DNA from: Candidatus Zixiibacteriota bacterium
Lineage (GTDB): Bacteria; Zixibacteria; MSB-5A5; SM1-73
DNA length: 14,754 nt
NCBI GenBank assembly: GCA_029933635.1
Contig: JAOZNS010000045.1
Span: 1 to 14,754, forward strand
Reading direction: 5' to 3'
Every line of letters starts with the position of its first letter. Within the stretch, counting starts at the first letter, position 1. The notes under the pieces were generated by a model. That model was not told the origin of the DNA. It made no database searches and worked only from the letters and a program-made list of their open reading frames with translations. A program made the position numbers and the translations under genes. Below are positions 7,479-13,874 of this stretch, piece by piece.

Positions 7479-7499
7479 TCCAATCAGAAGTGAGGTCTT

Positions 7500-8240
7500 A
7501 TGAAGGAGGTTGTGCTAAAGGTAAGAGCCAGGGAAAAGAAGGGCAAAGAATATGCCAAGAAGCTGAGAAAAGCTGGTTTCATACCCGCGGTGGTATACGG
7601 TCCGGAGACCGACCCTCTGTCTTTAGAGATAGAGAGCAAATCATTTTCTGCCCTTTTAAGAAAGGGGTTGGGAGAAAACGTTTTGATCACCCTGTCCTTA
7701 GACGATGAGAAAAATGGTGAGCGGAAAGTTTTGATTAGGGAGATTCAACGGGATCCGGTTAAAGGAGATATCCTTCATGTGGATTTCCACCAGATCTCCC
7801 TCACCAAGAAGCTCTCCATTCAGGTTCCTATTCATCTGGTAGGAACGCCGGAAGGGGTGAAGGAGGGTGGTATCCTCCAGCATGTTTTAAGGGAATTAGA
7901 GGTGGAATGCTTACCCACCGCTATTCCGGAGAAGATCGAGGTGGATGTCAGCAATCTTAAAATCGGAGATTCAATTCATGTGGCAGATCTTAAGGTGGAG
8001 AATGTGGAGGTGCTTTCCGATCCGGAAAGCTCCATAGTCAGCGTAGTTCCTCCCACCGTGTTTAAGGAGGCTGAGGTGGCTGTCGCACCCACAGAGGAGG
8101 AGCCGGAGGTGATAACCGAGAAGAAAGAGGAAGAGAAAAAGGAGGAAGAAGAGAAGAAGGAGGAAAAGGTCGAGCAGGCCAAAGCAGAAAAGAAGCCTGG
8201 TGAAGGCGATAAAGAAGAAAAAAGAAAAGAGAAGAAATAA
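7500..8240 (+). CDS. rplY: 50S ribosomal protein L25/general stress protein Ctc
   Basis: A two-domain CTC-type L25 of 246 residues. The N-terminal 5S rRNA-binding L25 domain covers about 1-92 (RKAGFIPAVVYG, then GDILHVDFHQI). The C-terminal TL5-type beta domain covers about 98-184 (VPIHLVGTPEGVKEGGILQHVLRELEVECLP in shortened form). A tail from about 189 to 246 is almost entirely Lys and Glu, longer than many homologues and probably disordered. Start ATG at 7500 lies 21 bases after the prs stop, with a weak GAGG site, so the two are probably cotranscribed. In many genomes pth follows; here a lipoprotein gene and rfbA follow instead. Confidence 0.95.
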   Translation: MKEVVLKVRAREKKGKEYAKKLRKAGFIPAVVYGPETDPLSLEIESKSFSALLRKGLGENVLITLSLDDEKNGERKVLIREIQRDPVKGDILHVDFHQISLTKKLSIQVPIHLVGTPEGVKEGGILQHVLRELEVECLPTAIPEKIEVDVSNLKIGDSIHVADLKVENVEVLSDPESSIVSVVPPTVFKEAEVAVAPTEEEPEVITEKKEEEKKEEEEKKEEKVEQAKAEKKPGEGDKEEKRKEKK

Positions 8241-8464
8241 GAGATCCGTTTGGCTTCTGATCGATTCAAAAGATCGATTATCTGTCAGATATGAGAAACC
8301 ATCGAAACTATGAGGTTCGTTCTTCAGCACAGGGGAAAAGTTGATTCCCTTTTAAGGTGTACCACCCGAATCGGATGTTTTGATCGTTAACTTTCTTAGA
8401 GATGGTCAAGTAAAATAGCACCAACGTTCGTCCTTTGAAAACCTGGAAGGTGGCCGCAATAAAG
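8241..8464. other. Spacer between rplY and the lipoprotein gene, with a weak terminator-like hairpin
   Basis: AGGGGAA (8331-8337) pairs with TTCCCTT (8345-8351) around a seven-base loop and is followed by two more Ts; the stem includes one G-T pair. This could weakly end the prs-rplY transcript. The TTG at 8435 is in frame with the next gene but lacks a ribosome site. No other gene is supported here. Confidence 0.3.
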
Positions 8465-8854
8465 ATGAGGAAAATCTACACCTGCCTTCTTATATCTCTG
8501 CTTCTTTGTGGATGCTACAGCAACAGAAATAAAACCGAGGAGAGGGTCAGAGAGAGGGTAACTCAGTTCGTCCTGTTGATGGCCAAAGACCAGTTTGAGG
8601 AGGCAGAGAAGCTTCTAACCAGGCAGATGATCGATAGCGGGAATAAGGAGCTTTTCTTAAGTAATTTCGATGACTGGCAATTAAAGGATACCACCGAGTT
8701 TGTCATAGATATAAAGCAGGTCTACATCTCAGAAAAAAATCCAAAAAACAAAGCCATGGTGTCGATGACCATCCGTAGCGAAAAGTATGATTTCACCAAG
8801 ATGGTTTCCATGCCTTTAACCTATGAGAGAGGAGACTGGTATCTGGGATCATGA
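8465..8854 (+). CDS. Putative small lipoprotein of unknown function, coupled to rfbA
   Basis: I do not recognise a named family. The 129-residue protein begins MRKIYTCLLISLLLCGC, a basic start, a hydrophobic stretch and a lipobox-like LCGC, with C17 as the likely lipidated cysteine. It is therefore expected to be anchored to a membrane after export. The mature part has a helical N-terminal half (RVTQFVLLMAKDQFEEAEKLL) followed by predicted strands ending in YERGDWYLG. This arrangement resembles small NTF2-like or DUF4878-type lipoproteins, but that is an inference. An upstream in-frame TTG at 8435 would add ten charged residues before the signal peptide and has no ribosome site, so ATG 8465 is preferred; GGAAGG at 8445-8450 is rather distant. 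The stop overlaps the rfbA start as ATGA. Confidence 0.7.
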   Translation: MRKIYTCLLISLLLCGCYSNRNKTEERVRERVTQFVLLMAKDQFEEAEKLLTRQMIDSGNKELFLSNFDDWQLKDTTEFVIDIKQVYISEKNPKNKAMVSMTIRSEKYDFTKMVSMPLTYERGDWYLGS

Positions 8855-9585
8855 AAGGTGTGATTCTGGCAGGCGGGCTGGGCAAAAGGCTTTATCCTTT
8901 GACCAAGATCACCAATAAGCATCTCCTTCCGGTTTACGATAAGCCTATGATCTTCTATCCCCTCCAGACCTTGATCAATGCGGGGATAGATGACATCCTG
9001 ATAGTCACCGGAGGAAACCACGCAGGCGACTTTTTGAGGCTTCTGGGCAACGGTAAAGAGTTCGGGCTAAAACATCTGAATTACACCTATCAGGAGGGAG
9101 AGGGGGGGATAGCTGACGCTTTGGCTTTAGCCGAGCATTTCTCCGATTATGAGAAGTTGGTGGTCATTCTGGGGGACAACGTGATTGAGGGGAACATAAT
9201 TCAAGCGGTGAAGGATTTCCGGAAGCAAAAGGAGGGAGCCAAGATTCTTTTAAAGGAGGTACCCGACCCGGAGAGATTTGGTGTGCCGGAGATCGTAGAT
9301 GGAAAGATCATAAAGATAGAGGAGAAGCCGGAGGTTCCTAAATCCAAATATGCGGTGATCGGAATCTATATGTATGATGGCAAAGTCTTTGACATAATAA
9401 GAACGCTCAAGCCCTCAGAGAGGGGGGAGCTGGAGATTACTGATGTGAGCAACGCTTATATAAAAGAAGGGAAGATGACCTATGATGTTCTGGAGGGCTG
9501 GTGGTCCGATGCTGGCACCTTCGAGTCCCTTCTCCGAACGAGCAACCTGGTAGCCCAGGGAGGGGCCAATCATAAAGACCTGTGA
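8851..9585 (+). CDS. rfbA: Glucose-1-phosphate thymidylyltransferase, short form
   Basis: Joins glucose 1-phosphate and dTTP into dTDP-glucose, the first step of dTDP-L-rhamnose synthesis. The nucleotidyltransferase signature GGLGKRLYPLT lies at 8-18, LLPVYDKPMI at 25-34, LGDN at 107-110 (metal and nucleotide site), PDPERFGVPEI and EEKPEVPKSKYAVIGIYMYD follow, then GELEITDVSNAYI and GWWSDAGTFESL. At 244 residues it is the short type that lacks the C-terminal allosteric helix region of enterobacterial RmlA (about 290), so feedback control by dTDP-rhamnose may differ. The ATG overlaps the preceding lipoprotein stop. A 137-base gap separates it from rfbC. Confidence 0.92.
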   Translation: MKGVILAGGLGKRLYPLTKITNKHLLPVYDKPMIFYPLQTLINAGIDDILIVTGGNHAGDFLRLLGNGKEFGLKHLNYTYQEGEGGIADALALAEHFSDYEKLVVILGDNVIEGNIIQAVKDFRKQKEGAKILLKEVPDPERFGVPEIVDGKIIKIEEKPEVPKSKYAVIGIYMYDGKVFDIIRTLKPSERGELEITDVSNAYIKEGKMTYDVLEGWWSDAGTFESLLRTSNLVAQGGANHKDL

Positions 9586-9722
9586 GGATGCTTTAGTTTC
9601 CTGCAGATTTTTTGTTTGATCATCCTTTCCTGTGCCCATAAGACCTTTGCAAAGCTTGTTGGCAAGTTTTCCCTCTGGAAAATTATTTATATCTGGGCGA
9701 TTTGTATTAGGAGGGTGGGAAA
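9586..9722. other. rfbA-rfbC spacer
   Basis: It contains a perfect 10-base palindrome CTTTGCAAAG near 9645-9654 and a small hairpin TTTTCC/GGAAAA (9667-9672 with 9677-9682). AT-rich TTATTTATAT follows a TTGGCA at 9659-9664, at longer than ideal spacing. A second promoter for rfbCBD is possible but weakly supported. The site AGGAGGG at 9709-9715 sets the rfbC start. Confidence 0.3.
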
Positions 9723-10178
9723 ATGATAGATGGTGTAGCAACCAAAAAACTTAGAGTGATTCCCGATGAGCGAGGACGCCTGATGGAGGTTCTTCGCTCA
9801 GATGAAAAGCTTTTTGTTAAGTTTGGACAGGTCTACATGACGACGGCTTATCCTGGAGTGGTGAAGGGGTGGCATTATCACAAAAAACAGACCGATCACT
9901 TTGCCGTAATTAAGGGGATGATCAAACTGGTGTTATACGATAACCGGGATGATTCCACCACAAAAGGGGAGATAAACGAATTTTTCGTAGGGGAGCACAA
10001 TCCCATCCTGGTTAAGATTCCACCAATGGTTCTGCATGGATTCAAGTGCATAAGCCAACAGGAGGCTATCTGTATAAACATTCCCACCGAGGTATACAAT
10101 TACGAACAGCCGGATGAATTTCGGGTCGATCCCCATGAAAATGACATTCCTTACAAGTGGGAGAGGAGGGATGGCTAA
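9723..10178 (+). CDS. rfbC: dTDP-4-dehydrorhamnose 3,5-epimerase, short cupin form
   Basis: A cupin-fold sugar nucleotide epimerase expected to act on dTDP-4-keto-6-deoxyglucose. At 151 residues it is shorter than the enterobacterial RmlC (about 183). H51 in KGWHYH aligns with the catalytic base of RmlC (RGLHxQ), and KIPPMVLHGFKCI with H105 matches the PPGxxHGF motif. The tail TEVYNYEQPDEFRVDP parallels the usual Y..x..E.. WNDP region. The motif HYHKKQTDHF replaces the usual HYQ..P..Q, a feature of a shorter subgroup. Position between rfbA and rfbB/rfbD supports the rhamnose role, though 3-only or 5-only epimerisation cannot be excluded. ATG 9723 has AGGAGGG seven bases upstream. Confidence 0.8.
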   Translation: MIDGVATKKLRVIPDERGRLMEVLRSDEKLFVKFGQVYMTTAYPGVVKGWHYHKKQTDHFAVIKGMIKLVLYDNRDDSTTKGEINEFFVGEHNPILVKIPPMVLHGFKCISQQEAICINIPTEVYNYEQPDEFRVDPHENDIPYKWERRDG

Positions 10179-11195
10179 GTGAAGATGTTGATCACCGGCG
10201 GAGCCGGGTTCATCGGATCGAATTTCATCAGATACATTCTTTCCAAATATTCGGATTGCCGAATTATAAATTTAGACAAACTCACCTATGCTGGTAATCT
10301 GGAGAACCTTTCAGATGTGGAGAGCTCTCCTAATTATCGGTTTGTAAAGGGGGACATCTGCGATACAGAGCTGGTGGATCGAATACTAAAAGATGGGATT
10401 GATGCCATTGTTCACTTTGCGGCAGAAAGCCACGTTGATCGATCCATCCATGACCCAAGGATATTTGTGAAAACCAACGTTTTGGGAACGCAGGTTCTGC
10501 TTGAATCCGCCTTTAAGTTTAAGATAGATCGATTCATCCAGGTCTCCACCGATGAGGTATATGGCACTCTGGGCCGGGAGGGTTCCTTCAGTGAGTCCTC
10601 TCCCCTTCAGCCCAACAGCCCCTATTCTGCCTCCAAAGCCTCAGCGGATCTTTTAGCCCGGGCCTATTTTGAAACCTTCCGTGTTCCCGTCATAATCACC
10701 CGATGCACCAATAATTTTGGTCCATACCAATTCCCAGAGAAGCTTATTCCCCTTTTCATAACCAATGCCCTCTTCAATCAGAGTTTGCCAATCTATGGTG
10801 ACGGACTTTACGTCAGGGATTGGATCTACGTGGAGGATCATTGCAAAGCTTTAGATATAATCCTCCATCAGGGGAAAGTGGGAGAGATCTATAATATAGG
10901 TGGAGGAAATGAGAGAACCAATCTGGAGATCACCGATTTAATCCTGAAGAGATTGAACAAACCCAAGTCGTTGATCAAGCACGTCAAAGATAGACCGGCT
11001 CACGATCGGCGATATTCCCTTGATTGTTCCAAGATAAAGGCTGAACTGGGCTGGAGCCCAGATACCCCCTTTGAGGAGGGGATCTTTAGAACGGTCGAAT
11101 GGTATGTTACTCACCAGGAGTGGTGGAAAAAAGTAAAGAGCGGTGAATACTTAAAATACTACCAGAAGCATTATCAACTGGAGGATCCATCCTGA
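10179..11195 (+). CDS. rfbB: dTDP-glucose 4,6-dehydratase
   Basis: Converts dTDP-glucose to dTDP-4-keto-6-deoxyglucose with bound NAD+. It is 338 residues, the family norm. The Rossmann motif GGAGFIGSNF lies at 7-16. The active-site TDE triad is at 124-126 (STDEVYG), and the YxxxK pair is Y149/K153 (PYSASKASADLL). TRCTNNFGPYQFPEKLIP and YVRDWIYVEDHCKA follow, both hallmarks of RmlB. The start is GTG at 10179, immediately after the rfbC stop, with GAGGAGGG at 10163-10170 eight bases upstream inside rfbC. An in-frame ATG at 10185 is less well spaced. Confidence 0.96.
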   Translation: MKMLITGGAGFIGSNFIRYILSKYSDCRIINLDKLTYAGNLENLSDVESSPNYRFVKGDICDTELVDRILKDGIDAIVHFAAESHVDRSIHDPRIFVKTNVLGTQVLLESAFKFKIDRFIQVSTDEVYGTLGREGSFSESSPLQPNSPYSASKASADLLARAYFETFRVPVIITRCTNNFGPYQFPEKLIPLFITNALFNQSLPIYGDGLYVRDWIYVEDHCKALDIILHQGKVGEIYNIGGGNERTNLEITDLILKRLNKPKSLIKHVKDRPAHDRRYSLDCSKIKAELGWSPDTPFEEGIFRTVEWYVTHQEWWKKVKSGEYLKYYQKHYQLEDPS

Positions 11196-11205
11196 GGGAA
11201 AACAT

Positions 11206-12126
11206 GTGAGGTCTGGAAAACATAAGGATACGGTCTTAATCACTGGAGCCAATGGGCTTTTGGGGCAAAAGCTTTGCTTGAGTTTTTCCTCATCCTATAA
11301 AGTTGTCGCCACCGACCTTCACACACAAAATCTCACCTCCTTTTCCAATTCGGTTTATGAATGCCTGGATTTGACCGACAGAAGGGCGCTTGTTTTCCAT
11401 GTTCGATTTTACAACCCCAGGGTGATCATAAATGCGGCCGCCTACACAGACGTGGATGGATGTGAGATTCACCGATCCAAAGCCTGGGCCACGAATGTGG
11501 GAGGAGTAAAGAATCTGGTGGAGGTATGTCAAAAACATCAAATCAAACTGGTTCACCTATCCACCGATTACATCTTCGACGGTGAGAAGGGGCCATATTC
11601 CGAGGAGGATCCACCTCATCCGATAAACTTTTATGGCCAGACCAAACTGGAAGGCGAAAACGTGATAAAAGAAGGTGGAATAGATTTTCTCATCGTGCGG
11701 ACCAACGTCCTTTACGGGGTCGGGAAAAAGGTTAAGAAAAACTTCTTGCTCTGGCTTTTGGAAAAACTTTCTGCTGGGGAAAAGGTCAAGATCGTAAGCG
11801 ATCAGTTCAACAATCCCACCTTGGCAGATAATTTATCCGCATGCATGCTGGAGATGGCGCAAAAGGGGATCTCTGGAATTTTTCACATAGGAGGGACCGA
11901 TTATCTTTCCCGTTACGATTTTGCTTTGAAGGTGGCGGATAAATTTGAGTTTGACAAATCTAATATTCTCCCCACCAAGACGGAGTTTTTGAACCAGAAA
12001 GCCAAAAGACCCCACCGGGGTGGGTTAAGCACCAGGAAGGCACAGAGGATCTTGCGGACCAAGCTCTTAAGTGTAGAGGAAGGATTAGAACAGGCGAAAA
12101 AAAGCAAAGAAGAAACAAAGGTGTGA
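11206..12126 (+). CDS. rfbD: dTDP-4-dehydrorhamnose reductase
   Basis: The final step, NAD(P)H reduction of dTDP-4-keto-rhamnose to dTDP-L-rhamnose. The 306-residue SDR has GANGLLG at 14-20, NAAAYTDVDGCE at about 76-87, STDYIFDG at 119-126, the catalytic pair Y143/K147 (FYGQTKLEGE), RTNVLYG, and DQFNNPT. A C-terminal RPHRGGLSTRKA matches the RPxxSxLD-like motif of RmlD, with a changed tail. The start is GTG at 11206 with GAGGGA at 11194-11199, six bases upstream and overlapping the rfbB stop. The out-of-frame ATG at 11204 runs straight into TGA. It completes an rfbA-C-B-D set. Confidence 0.92.
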   Translation: MRSGKHKDTVLITGANGLLGQKLCLSFSSSYKVVATDLHTQNLTSFSNSVYECLDLTDRRALVFHVRFYNPRVIINAAAYTDVDGCEIHRSKAWATNVGGVKNLVEVCQKHQIKLVHLSTDYIFDGEKGPYSEEDPPHPINFYGQTKLEGENVIKEGGIDFLIVRTNVLYGVGKKVKKNFLLWLLEKLSAGEKVKIVSDQFNNPTLADNLSACMLEMAQKGISGIFHIGGTDYLSRYDFALKVADKFEFDKSNILPTKTEFLNQKAKRPHRGGLSTRKAQRILRTKLLSVEEGLEQAKKSKEETKV

Positions 12127-12195
12127 TATTCCAGCACCCTAACTTTTTATCACGAATGTTTCATTCCATCACTGACGCAGAATTAGAGACACACC

Positions 12196-12212
12196 GAGAA
12201 AGGGTTTTTCTC
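12196..12212 (+). other. Small hairpin just before the rnhB ribosome site
   Basis: GAGAAA (12196-12201) pairs with TTTCTC (12207-12212). The rnhB ribosome site AAGGGGA (12214-12220) starts two bases later. This AT-rich stem may only be a chance fold; the 98-base spacer holds no other clear signal. Confidence 0.2.
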
Positions 12213-12224
12213 TAAGGGGATTCC

Positions 12225-12917
12225 ATGGTCAAAAGGTTGGGTAAGATTTCCACCCAAGCCTGTAACGAGAATACTATAATTTCCACGTGCGGATTTGTCT
12301 TGGAGAACCAGCTAAAGGTTAATGGCTTCAAGGAGGTGGCTGGTGTTGATGAGGCAGGAAGAGGTCCTCTGGCAGGTCCGGTGGTGGCCGCCTGTGTGGT
12401 GTTGCCAACAGATTTCATTTTGCCAGGGGTAAATGATTCTAAGAAGTTAACTCCTAAAAGGAGGGAAAGGTTATTTGAACAAATTATGGAGAGGGTTCAG
12501 GAGGTCGGAATTGGAATTGTGGGAGAAAGAACCATTGACAGGGAAAACATACTGAACGCCTCCCTGAAGGCAATGTGGAAGGCGATAGATAAGCTAAAGA
12601 ACCCTCCCCAATTTGTACTGGTGGATGGAAATCAAAAGATCCCCAACCTTTCGTTTCCCCAAATCCCGGTGGTTAAGGGAGATTCAAAGAGCTTCTCCAT
12701 AGCTGCAGCATCAATTGTGGCCAAGGTCACTCGTGACCGGATCATGCTCAAATATCACCAGAGGTATCCGGAGTTTGGTTTTGCCCAGCACAAGGGTTAT
12801 GCGACCAAAGCCCATCTGGAAGCTTTGAAAGCTTTCGGTCCCTGCGAGATTCACCGAAGGTCTTTTAAGCTGGTCAAGCAGTGTTTGGCAAATCAGATTG
12901 ATCTGCAGATGGGTTAA
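12225..12917 (+). CDS. rnhB: Ribonuclease HII
   Basis: Cleaves RNA in RNA-DNA hybrids and removes single ribonucleotides from DNA. The 230-residue protein has the DEDD metal ligands: D42 and E43 in GVDEAGRGPLAGP, D134 in LVDGN and D171 in VTRDRIM. DSKKL at 71-75, KGDSKSFSIAAASIVAK and FAQHKGYATKAH are typical of RNase HII. About 38 residues precede the catalytic core, slightly long but within the family. ATG 12225 follows AAGGGGA (12214-12220). The gene precedes yraN, a pairing often seen after rplS; rplS is absent here and rfbD stands in front. Confidence 0.95.
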   Translation: MVKRLGKISTQACNENTIISTCGFVLENQLKVNGFKEVAGVDEAGRGPLAGPVVAACVVLPTDFILPGVNDSKKLTPKRRERLFEQIMERVQEVGIGIVGERTIDRENILNASLKAMWKAIDKLKNPPQFVLVDGNQKIPNLSFPQIPVVKGDSKSFSIAAASIVAKVTRDRIMLKYHQRYPEFGFAQHKGYATKAHLEALKAFGPCEIHRRSFKLVKQCLANQIDLQMG

Positions 12918-13144
12918 TTTCCCCCTCTCCCTTATTTTCCCCTCTTAATCTCATGGAGAGGTGATGAAGAGGTAAAGTAACAGGGGGAATCATTTAGCAC
13001 CACCATTGAATCTCGTAAATTAAATTGACGAATTTTCTTCCCTTGTGGGAAGGACCTGACTGGATTTCGCCAGATCGACTGACTTTATTAATATAGCCTC
13101 GATTGGCAGTCTATTTCTGCAATATTCAATAACAAAATCTTGGT
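12918..13144. other. rnhB-yraN spacer with pyrimidine/purine fold-back
   Basis: A pyrimidine-rich stretch just after the rnhB stop is followed by a purine-rich one. TTCCCCCT (12919-12926) is exactly complementary to AGGGGGAA (12982-12989), and CTCTCC (12925-12930) to GGAGAG (12955-12960). No T-tract follows, so it is not a standard terminator. A small CTTCCC/GGGAAG hairpin lies at 13037-13052. The last part is AT-rich and may hold the yraN promoter; no convincing boxes were found. Confidence 0.35.
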
Positions 13145-13510
13145 ATGGAGAAGTATAAACAGAAATTAGGGAAAAAAGGCGAAGCGTTAGCTGAGGAATA
13201 CTTAAAGAGAAAGGGCTTTCAGATACTAAAACGAAATTATCGATATGGGCGCAAGGAGATTGATCTGATCGGCAAAGAGGGCAACACGATTGTCTTCGTG
13301 GAGGTCAAATCAGGAAGATGCAAAAGTTTCGGAGAGCCACTCTTGTGGGTGGACCCCAGAAAGCAGAAAAACCTAATAGAGGTGGCAAACGGTTTCATTC
13401 AAAAGGAAAACATAACCGGCTGTGGTTTCCGGTTCGATGTTTTGTCCATAAGCTATCGGAAGGGAAGACAGGTAATAGAACATATAAAAAATGCTTTCAT
13501 GGTTCCTTAA
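13145..13510 (+). CDS. yraN: UPF0102 (YraN-type) putative endonuclease
   Basis: A 121-residue member of UPF0102, a small family with a restriction-endonuclease-like fold. Its cellular role is unsettled, but it often travels with rnhB. GKKGEALAEEYLKRKGF at 9-25 is the family N-terminal signature. EIDLI with D40 and FVEVKSG with E53 and K55 form the PD-(D/E)xK-type active-site pattern, so catalytic residues appear intact. RKQKNLIEVANGFI and FRFDVLSI follow as in relatives. ATG 13145 lacks a clear ribosome site. The last 14 bases overlap the end of the convergent minus-strand gene. Confidence 0.9.
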   Translation: MEKYKQKLGKKGEALAEEYLKRKGFQILKRNYRYGRKEIDLIGKEGNTIVFVEVKSGRCKSFGEPLLWVDPRKQKNLIEVANGFIQKENITGCGFRFDVLSISYRKGRQVIEHIKNAFMVP

Positions 13511-13826
13511 GATCCTGACGTTTTTGCTCTAAAGCTTCAACGATCCTTTTCCATATCCTGGACCATTTTTCCGGCCTTTGATTTAATTTTTCTACAAATT
13601 TGTTCATCTCATCCGGCGTGACCTTCGCCTCTTGAAAAATCTTCCTTTTTTCCTCTTGTAGTTTCAGGGTATCTTGGGCGAACATCTCTTGGGCGATGGA
13701 AAGCTGAACATAAACCTCCACGAATTTATCCTCTGAGATCCGAGATGATGAAATCAAGTTGAGCAACAACAGGAAGACAAAAACACAGAGGATTAAGCCT
13801 CCAATTAAAAGAGATTTTTTCGACAT
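13497..13826 (-). CDS. Small membrane-anchored protein, DUF4296-like, function unknown
   Basis: A 109-residue protein from ATG at 13826 (a TTG at 13841 would add five residues but has no ribosome site). The N-terminus MSKKSLLIGGLILCVFVFLL is a basic start plus one hydrophobic segment, either an uncleaved membrane anchor or a signal peptide. The rest is charged and helical. The order SEDKFVEVYVQLSIAQ, then VTPDEMNKFVEKLNQRPEKW, then IWKRIVEALEQK follows the general pattern of DUF4296 lipoprotein-like proteins of Bacteroidetes and relatives; this match is by eye and tentative. It lies 49 bases downstream of the transporter gene on the same strand, so the two may be cotranscribed. Its end overlaps yraN by 14 bases, tail to tail. 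Confidence 0.65.
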   Translation of the reverse strand: MSKKSLLIGGLILCVFVFLLLLNLISSSRISEDKFVEVYVQLSIAQEMFAQDTLKLQEEKRKIFQEAKVTPDEMNKFVEKLNQRPEKWSRIWKRIVEALEQKRQDLKEP

Positions 13827-13874
13827 AGCCTTAGTCCCCAAAACAGTGATTTTATCTTTAAATTCGGTTATCTT

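Noticed and set aside
7475..7708. 77-residue plus-strand frame overlapping the prs-rplY junction
   Set aside because: It is the alternate frame of the L25 N-terminal domain; the rplY frame has clear family motifs.
7971..8330. Minus-strand frames rich in Leu/Phe or Ser
   Set aside because: Their composition is only the complement of the Lys/Glu purine-rich rplY tail; the apparent hydrophobicity is an artefact.
12011..12024. GC-rich inverted repeat CCCAC/GTGGG
   Set aside because: It lies within rfbD and encodes the conserved RPHRGG motif, so it needs no separate explanation.
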